From Cecembia sp. (GTDB lineage Bacteria > Bacteroidota > Bacteroidia > Cytophagales > Cyclobacteriaceae): a DNA stretch of 40,137 nucleotides. Positions 34,982 to 40,137 of the stretch are shown in pieces. A program made the position numbers and the translations under genes. Within the stretch, counting starts at the first letter, position 1; each line of letters starts with the position of its first letter. Location: the NCBI RefSeq assembly GCF_007126775.1, contig NZ_SLAP01000049.1:1-40137 (forward strand), in the 5' to 3' direction. The notes under the pieces were generated by a model. It made no database searches, was not told where the DNA came from, and saw only the letters and a list, made by a program, of their open reading frames with translations.

Positions 34982-37900
34982 ATGATCCTCTTTTTCCAAT
35001 CCCCCAATGGTCTGATTTATGCAGTTCAGACAAAAAAACCTCTTGTTTCCCACGATCTTGAAAAATTGATTTGGCTTTTTGGAGAAGCCAAACAATTGGA
35101 GGTATCCCATATAGAGGGGAAATTTGCAGGCCCGAGAAAAGAGATGATTACGCCCTGGTCCACCAATGCGGTAGAAATCACGGGCAACATGGGCATAAAG
35201 GACATTCAAAGGATTGAGGAATACCATCCTTTAAATGAAGAAGATGGCATTGATCCCATGCTCCAAAAGGTGTATTTGGGCTTGAATCAGGATATTTTCG
35301 ATATTCATTTGGAGCCTGAACCCATCATGCAGGTAGTGGATATTAAAGCTTATAATCAGCAAGAAGGGTTGGCGCTCAGTGAAGAAGAGGTAACTTATTT
35401 GGAAGGAGTAAGCAAGCAATTGGGAAGGCCCCTTTCAGATTCGGAAGTATTTGGGTTCAGTCAGGTAAATTCAGAACATTGCCGCCATAAAATTTTCAAT
35501 GGGATTTTTGTCATCGATGGGGAAGAAAAAGAGAAAACACTTTTTCAACTGATCAAAGAGACATCTAAAAGGCATCCTAATAAAATTGTATCAGCTTACA
35601 AGGATAATGTCGCTTTTGTGGAAGGTCCAAGGGCACAACAGTTTGCTCCTAAAACCCAGGATAAAGCTGATTTTTTTGAGCCGGAGACAATAGATACTGT
35701 ACTTTCACTGAAGGCAGAAACGCACAATTTCCCGACCACGGTAGAGCCCTTCAATGGAGCGGCTACCGGTTCAGGCGGTGAAATCAGAGACAGACTTGCA
35801 GGAGGAACTGCCTCTGTGCCCTTGGCAGGAACAGCGGTCTATATGACGTCTTACCCACGCACAGAAGCAGGGAGAAATTGGGAAAAAAATCTTCCGGAAA
35901 GGGATTGGTTGTACCAAACGCCAATGGATATCTTAATCAAAGCGTCAAATGGGGCCAGTGATTTTGGGAATAAATTCGGTCAACCTTTGATTTGTGGATC
36001 AGTACTTACTTTCGAACACGAAGAAGGTGGTAAATCCCATGGTTTTGATAAGGTAATCATGTTGGCAGGGGGTATTGGTTTTACCCGTAAGGAATATGCC
36101 AAAAAGAATGAACCAGGAAAGGGGGATAAAATTATCGTAATGGGAGGAGATAACTACCGGATAGGTATGGGCGGTGGTGCGGTATCATCAGTGGCTACCG
36201 GAGAGTTCAGCAATGCCATTGAATTGAATGCCATTCAGCGCTCCAATCCGGAAATGCAAAAAAGGGTATCCAATGTGATCCGCGCTATGGCTGAAAGTCA
36301 TGATAATCCGATTATTTCTATCCATGACCATGGAGCAGGAGGGCACTTGAATTGTCTCTCTGAACTGGTAGAGAGTACAGGGGGTACGATCCATTTAGAT
36401 AAGTTACCAGTAGGAGATCCCACACTTTCAGCAAAGGAGATTATTGGTAATGAGTCCCAGGAAAGAATGGGACTGGTGGTTCATGAAAAAGATGTGGATA
36501 CGCTTCAGCGCATTGCAGAAAGAGAGAGAGCGCCCTTTTATGTAGTAGGTGAAACCACAGGGGATATGCATTTCAAATTTGAAAATATGCAGACAGGGGA
36601 TAAGCCTGTGGATTGGAGCTTGGCCTATATGTTTGGCAGTTCCCCCAAAACTGTCTTAGAAGATCAGACCCAAGTACAATCTTTCAGAGCCCCTGAGTAT
36701 AGTGCTGAAACAATAAAAAGTTATATTGAGGAAGTACTTCAGCTCGAGGCTGTGGCCTGTAAGGATTGGTTGACCAATAAGGTGGACCGTTCAGTTACCG
36801 GAAGGGTGGCCAAGCAGCAGACAACCGGGGAAATCCAACTTCCTTTGAATAATGTGGCAGTAATGGCCCTTGACTTTACCGGGGACAAGGGAATAGCCAC
36901 CTCTATTGGGCATGCTCCTGTAGCAGCTTTGGCAGACCCTGAAGCGGGGTCAAGACTTTCAATAGCGGAAGCTTTGACCAATTTGGTTTGGGCACCCCTC
37001 ACGGATGGATTGGCAGGGGTATCGCTCAGTGCCAATTGGATGTGGCCGGCCAAAAACCCTGGTGAAAATGACAGACTGTATAGGGCTGTAAAGGCCATTT
37101 CAGATTTTGCTATCGAATTGGGCATCAATGTGCCCACAGGTAAGGACTCCTTGTCCATGACTCAAAAATATCCTGGAGGAAAAACAGTTTATTCACCGGG
37201 AACGGTCATTATCTCTACGGTAGGGGAATGTGCAGATCCAAAAAAAGTGGTTTCGCCTGATTTGAAGCCAATTCCTGGCAGCAAGGTGTATTATATTGAT
37301 TTTTCGAAGGATACTCCAAAATTAGGAGGGTCTAGCTTTGCTCAGGTGCTGAATACGATTGGAAATGAAACGCCGGATATAGTAGACAGTCAGTATTTCA
37401 GTACTGCCTTTATGGTAGTTCAGAAATTGATAGAAAAAGGAGAAGTACTGGCAGGTCATGACATTTCCTCGGGTGGCTTGATTACAGCACTTTTGGAAAT
37501 GTGTTTCCCTTCTACCCAAGTCGGTCTCAATATAAAATTAGACCGTTTGACTGAAAAGGATTTGATCAAGTCACTTTTTGCAGAGAACCCTGGCGTTTTG
37601 ATCCAGGTCAATAATATTGAAAGGACAAGGGCTGTATTGGAAAATTACGGAATTGACTATGTTTCCATCGCGGATGTGACATTGGATGGACAGGTACATC
37701 TTTTGGGAACTGATCTGCATTTAGGGGTGGCCGAGATGCGGGATACCTGGTTCAGGTCTTCCTATTTACTGGACAAGCAACAAAGTGGTGCTGATTTGGC
37801 TGCAGAGAGGTTTAAAAATTACAAAATGCAAGCCCTTTCTTATCAATTTGATGAAAATTGGAAGGGGACTTTTGACAGTTTTTTCTTAAATCCTTACCGA

Positions 37901-38671
37901 AGAGAAGCATCTGGAAAAAGAGCCGCTATTATTCGTGAAAAGGGGGTAAATGGCGACCGGGAAATGGCATACTCACTTTGGTTGGCAGGATTTGATGTAA
38001 AGGATGTACATATGACAGACCTTGTTTCAGGAAGGGAAAATCTGGAAGATGTGCAGATGATAGTTTTTGTGGGCGGCTTTTCCAATTCTGATGTTTTGGG
38101 TTCTGCCAAAGGCTGGGCAGGGGCTTTCCTTTACAATGAAAAGGCAAAAAAGGCATTGGATAATTTTTATGCGAGAAAAGACACCTTATCGCTTGGTGTT
38201 TGTAATGGATGCCAGCTGATGGTAGAATTGGGATTGGTTGCAGGTGACCATGACAAAAGGCCAAAGATGCTGCATAATTCCAGTCATAAATTTGAATCGG
38301 CCTTTGTAAATGTGAGTATTCCTGAAAACAATGCCGTGATGCTGAAGAGCCTGGCAGGACAAAGGCTAGGCGTATGGGTAGCGCATGGAGAAGGGAAATT
38401 CCAACTACCTCAGCCAAAAGATACTTATCATATTGGAATGACCTATTCTTATGAAGCTTATCCAGGAAACCCGAATGGTTCTGATTATGCCGTTGCCGGG
38501 ATAGCTTCGAAAGATGGAAGACATTTGGCCATCATGCCGCATATTGAGCGTTCCATCAAGCCTTGGAACTGGCCCTATTATCCAACCGAAAGACAGGAAG
38601 AAGAAATCACGCCATGGGTTGAGGCTTTTGTGAATGCCTTTAAGTGGGTAAGTGAGAGGAAGGAAATATGA
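34982..38671 (+). CDS. purL: Phosphoribosylformylglycinamidine synthase, large single-chain form
   Basis: This 1229-residue enzyme performs the fourth step of purine synthesis, turning FGAR to FGAM with ATP and glutamine. It has the fused large-PurL order: an N-terminal PurS-like domain, linker, two AIRS-related synthase halves, and a C-terminal class I glutaminase. Seen are SQVNSEHCRHKIF, LKAETHNFPTTVEPF with GAATGSGGEIRD, HDHGAGGHLN, PTGKDSLSM, the glutaminase nucleophile in LGVCNGCQLM, and the late PHIERSIKPW. The ATG at 34982 begins the conserved N-terminus; an upstream TTG at 34949 is less likely. The stop codon abuts an intergenic repeat. Confidence 0.97.
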   Translation: MILFFQSPNGLIYAVQTKKPLVSHDLEKLIWLFGEAKQLEVSHIEGKFAGPRKEMITPWSTNAVEITGNMGIKDIQRIEEYHPLNEEDGIDPMLQKVYLGLNQDIFDIHLEPEPIMQVVDIKAYNQQEGLALSEEEVTYLEGVSKQLGRPLSDSEVFGFSQVNSEHCRHKIFNGIFVIDGEEKEKTLFQLIKETSKRHPNKIVSAYKDNVAFVEGPRAQQFAPKTQDKADFFEPETIDTVLSLKAETHNFPTTVEPFNGAATGSGGEIRDRLAGGTASVPLAGTAVYMTSYPRTEAGRNWEKNLPERDWLYQTPMDILIKASNGASDFGNKFGQPLICGSVLTFEHEEGGKSHGFDKVIMLAGGIGFTRKEYAKKNEPGKGDKIIVMGGDNYRIGMGGGAVSSVATGEFSNAIELNAIQRSNPEMQKRVSNVIRAMAESHDNPIISIHDHGAGGHLNCLSELVESTGGTIHLDKLPVGDPTLSAKEIIGNESQERMGLVVHEKDVDTLQRIAERERAPFYVVGETTGDMHFKFENMQTGDKPVDWSLAYMFGSSPKTVLEDQTQVQSFRAPEYSAETIKSYIEEVLQLEAVACKDWLTNKVDRSVTGRVAKQQTTGEIQLPLNNVAVMALDFTGDKGIATSIGHAPVAALADPEAGSRLSIAEALTNLVWAPLTDGLAGVSLSANWMWPAKNPGENDRLYRAVKAISDFAIELGINVPTGKDSLSMTQKYPGGKTVYSPGTVIISTVGECADPKKVVSPDLKPIPGSKVYYIDFSKDTPKLGGSSFAQVLNTIGNETPDIVDSQYFSTAFMVVQKLIEKGEVLAGHDISSGGLITALLEMCFPSTQVGLNIKLDRLTEKDLIKSLFAENPGVLIQVNNIERTRAVLENYGIDYVSIADVTLDGQVHLLGTDLHLGVAEMRDTWFRSSYLLDKQQSGADLAAERFKNYKMQALSYQFDENWKGTFDSFFLNPYRREASGKRAAIIREKGVNGDREMAYSLWLAGFDVKDVHMTDLVSGRENLEDVQMIVFVGGFSNSDVLGSAKGWAGAFLYNEKAKKALDNFYARKDTLSLGVCNGCQLMVELGLVAGDHDKRPKMLHNSSHKFESAFVNVSIPENNAVMLKSLAGQRLGVWVAHGEGKFQLPQPKDTYHIGMTYSYEAYPGNPNGSDYAVAGIASKDGRHLAIMPHIERSIKPWNWPYYPTERQEEEITPWVEAFVNAFKWVSERKEI

Positions 38672-38837
38672 TGTACCAAGTAAAATGTACAATGTACCAA
38701 GTATAGACGAGCTTGCTTACCTTTAGGTGGGGGAGACGAGAGGTTAGAAGCGAGAAGCGAGAGGTTTGAGACAAGAAAATGTGGGATTTCGGAAGTCGGA
38801 TTTCGAAAGTGGGTGTACCAAGTATGATGTACCATGT
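38671..38837. repeat. Mosaic of short intergenic repeats after purL
   Basis: TGTACCAAGTA-type words occur at 38671-38682, 38692-38703 and 38813-38824, with a variant ATGTACCATGT at 38827-38837. Between them are GAAGCGAGAAGCGAGAGG and two 14-bp tandem units, GGATTTCGGAAGTC (38784-38797) and GGATTTCGAAAGTG (38798-38811). The first copy begins at the last base of the purL stop codon. No coding potential is evident. Confidence 0.65.
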
Positions 38838-38901
38838 GCCAGGAAAAAGGGATAGGTGAGAGGACTGAGCGTTAAAAAAAATGTCCCTTTGGACCCCCGA
38901 A

Positions 38902-38919
38902 TCCCAATAATTATCGGGA
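38902..38919. repeat. TCCC...GGGA palindrome within repeat region
   Basis: TCCCAATAATTATCGGGA is palindromic apart from one position, which becomes a wobble pair in RNA. It resembles the CCCGA/TCGGG element at 14772-14807. Sequence from 38920 to 39081 includes GGTTCGACATGCTCACCACA, a form of the dispersed TTCGACAAGCTCA repeat of this phylum (from memory), and no gene. Confidence 0.5.
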
Positions 38920-39081
38920 CGGGGTAGCACTGGACCAGAATGTAGGACGGGATTAATAAGAGCCAAGTCAACAGTAAAAAGTGTCCATGGACTCAGTGAA
39001 CAATGAACCCATTCGATAGCTTGGTTCGACATGCTCACCACATCGCAGGGCATCGCTTTGAACTTTTTGAACAAGGCAGGT

Positions 39082-40137
39082 TCAGGGTTCAGATAATCCT
39101 GTGATCTTAAAAGCCACCGTCTTCACCCTTTTGGTAGGAACGCCTTCAATGTCTTCTTCAAGAATCAATTGACTGGCCTGATCTTCTTCAAAAACATCCT
39201 TTATGTCTTTAATTTGACCAAAAGGGACCTGATTTTTTAAGAACGATTGGATCCATTTATTGGAAGGCTTTTTAAGGAAAGCTTCTTTCAAATATCCGGT
39301 TAATGCTGTCCTATGTTGGACCCTGGAAGCATTTGTTTCAAACCTTGAATCAGCAATCAGTCCAGAAAGCTCCAAAACATGGCATAAACTTTCAAACTGC
39401 TTATCGCTGCCTATGGCGAGTACGATCCATTTTCCATCCCAACATTGAAAGGTTTCTCCGTAAGGAGCAATATTGGGGTGCAAGGAGCCTATTCTTTGGG
39501 GAATATGCCCATTCATCAGCCAGTTGGAGGCCTGATTGGCCAAGGCCGTAACCCCGGCTTGATAAAGAGAGACACTGACTTTCCTTCCTTTTCCGTCTTT
39601 GGCTCTTTCCAACAAGGCACAAAGGATACCCTCTTTCAATTGATGGGCAGCCAAAATGTCTATTATGGCCAAGGGCAATTTCAGGGGAGGAGCGTCAGAT
39701 TCTCCATTCATGGACATGTAACCCGTCTCTGCCTGCAGTACTACATCATAAGCTACCCTTGGATCCTGTTCAGAAAAGCCAATAATTTCTCCATAGATCA
39801 AGGTGGGGTTTTTCTTGTACAAAGTTTCATAGTCTAATTTGAGCTTCAGGGCATCTCCTGGCTTGAAGTTAAGCAGCACAACATCCGCTGTTGCTACCCA
39901 TCCCAACACCTCTAGGTAATCTGCTTCATTTTTGAGATCTCTTAGCAGGGTTTTTTTACCAAAATTGGCTGCGGCATAATAGGCTGATACAGCATGTTGC
40001 CGATTTTCTTCAGGTATTTTCCATTTTCTGGTAACATCTCCATCAGTCAATTGATTTTCAACTTTAATCACTTCAGCGCCGAGTTCTGCAAAAAAAGTAC
40101 CGACTAAGGGTCCTGCCAACACACTGGATAGTTCAAC
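39082..40137 (-). CDS. CaiB/BaiF CoA transferase family protein (partial, N-terminus beyond window)
   Basis: This is a class III CoA-transferase that moves CoA between carboxylic acids. The frame is open to the right edge: the last codons read VELSSVLAGPLVGTFFAELG, which is the conserved family N-terminus, so only the first few residues are missing. A GTG at 40122 inside this motif is not the true start. Other family features are GAEVIKVEN, YDVVLQAETGYMSMNG, PLAIIDILAAHQLKEG and the NIAPYGETFQCWDGKWIVLA segment. About 351 residues are visible. Substrate cannot be assigned without neighbours. Confidence 0.88.
   Translation of the reverse strand, partial: VELSSVLAGPLVGTFFAELGAEVIKVENQLTDGDVTRKWKIPEENRQHAVSAYYAAANFGKKTLLRDLKNEADYLEVLGWVATADVVLLNFKPGDALKLKLDYETLYKKNPTLIYGEIIGFSEQDPRVAYDVVLQAETGYMSMNGESDAPPLKLPLAIIDILAAHQLKEGILCALLERAKDGKGRKVSVSLYQAGVTALANQASNWLMNGHIPQRIGSLHPNIAPYGETFQCWDGKWIVLAIGSDKQFESLCHVLELSGLIADSRFETNASRVQHRTALTGYLKEAFLKKPSNKWIQSFLKNQVPFGQIKDIKDVFEEDQASQLILEEDIEGVPTKRVKTVAFKITGLSEP

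Noticed and set aside
38578-39074. Minus-strand frames of 85-144 codons across the purL end and intergenic repeats
   Set aside because: They run through short repeats and into antisense purL, and lack protein-like conserved features.

Overview
The window is a chromosomal segment from a member of the Bacteroidota, most likely a marine or aquatic Cytophagales bacterium of the Cyclobacteriaceae type (inference from gene content). The clues are a PorP/SprF type IX secretion gene beside a cargo with a CHU_C-type C-terminal domain, DUF5683, large single-chain PurL, promoter-like TAnnTTTG elements, scarce Shine-Dalgarno sequences, and dispersed palindromic intergenic repeats. Nearly all of it is ordinary chromosome. 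I see no phage, insertion sequence or CRISPR array.

Layout. Bases 1-982 hold the 5' part of an arsenosugar radical-SAM gene (arsS) and its peroxidase-like partner. Bases 1261-3726 encode a MATE exporter and a DUF21 membrane protein. Bases 3730-7035 are a four-gene minus-strand operon for non-phosphorylative oxidation of L-fucose; the dehydratase step and the sugar transporter are not in the window. Bases 7395-10545 encode PorP/SprF and a secreted or surface protein with an acidic 45-bp minisatellite. Bases 11039-13871 are a probable operon (acyltransferase, secreted cyclophilin, Gfo/Idh/MocA oxidoreductase). Bases 13987-15133 hold a decayed gene, a small lipoprotein, intergenic repeats and tRNA-Gln.

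Bases 15267-21153 carry hemolysin III, a small hypothetical gene, the rpsF-rpsR-rplI ribosomal operon with a near-consensus promoter, a coiled-coil membrane protein, two methyltransferases, apaG and ung. Bases 21611-26431 are a tightly packed minus-strand operon: MBL-fold hydrolase, parA, parB, DUF5683, dapB, lepB. Upstream of it lies an inverted pair of DnaA-box-like sequences. Bases 26641-32667 encode YidC, CTP synthase, a PBP4-type carboxypeptidase, DUF423 and a YggS-type PLP protein.

Bases 32717-38671 carry a bacterial GH3-family adenylating enzyme translationally coupled to a LysE-family exporter, then purL. A mosaic of repeats follows, and the window ends inside a CaiB/BaiF CoA-transferase gene.

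No single large novel system is evident. The most interesting leads are the coupled GH3-LysE pair, the DnaA-box palindrome next to parAB, the acidic minisatellite T9SS cargo, and two very compact divergent promoter regions.
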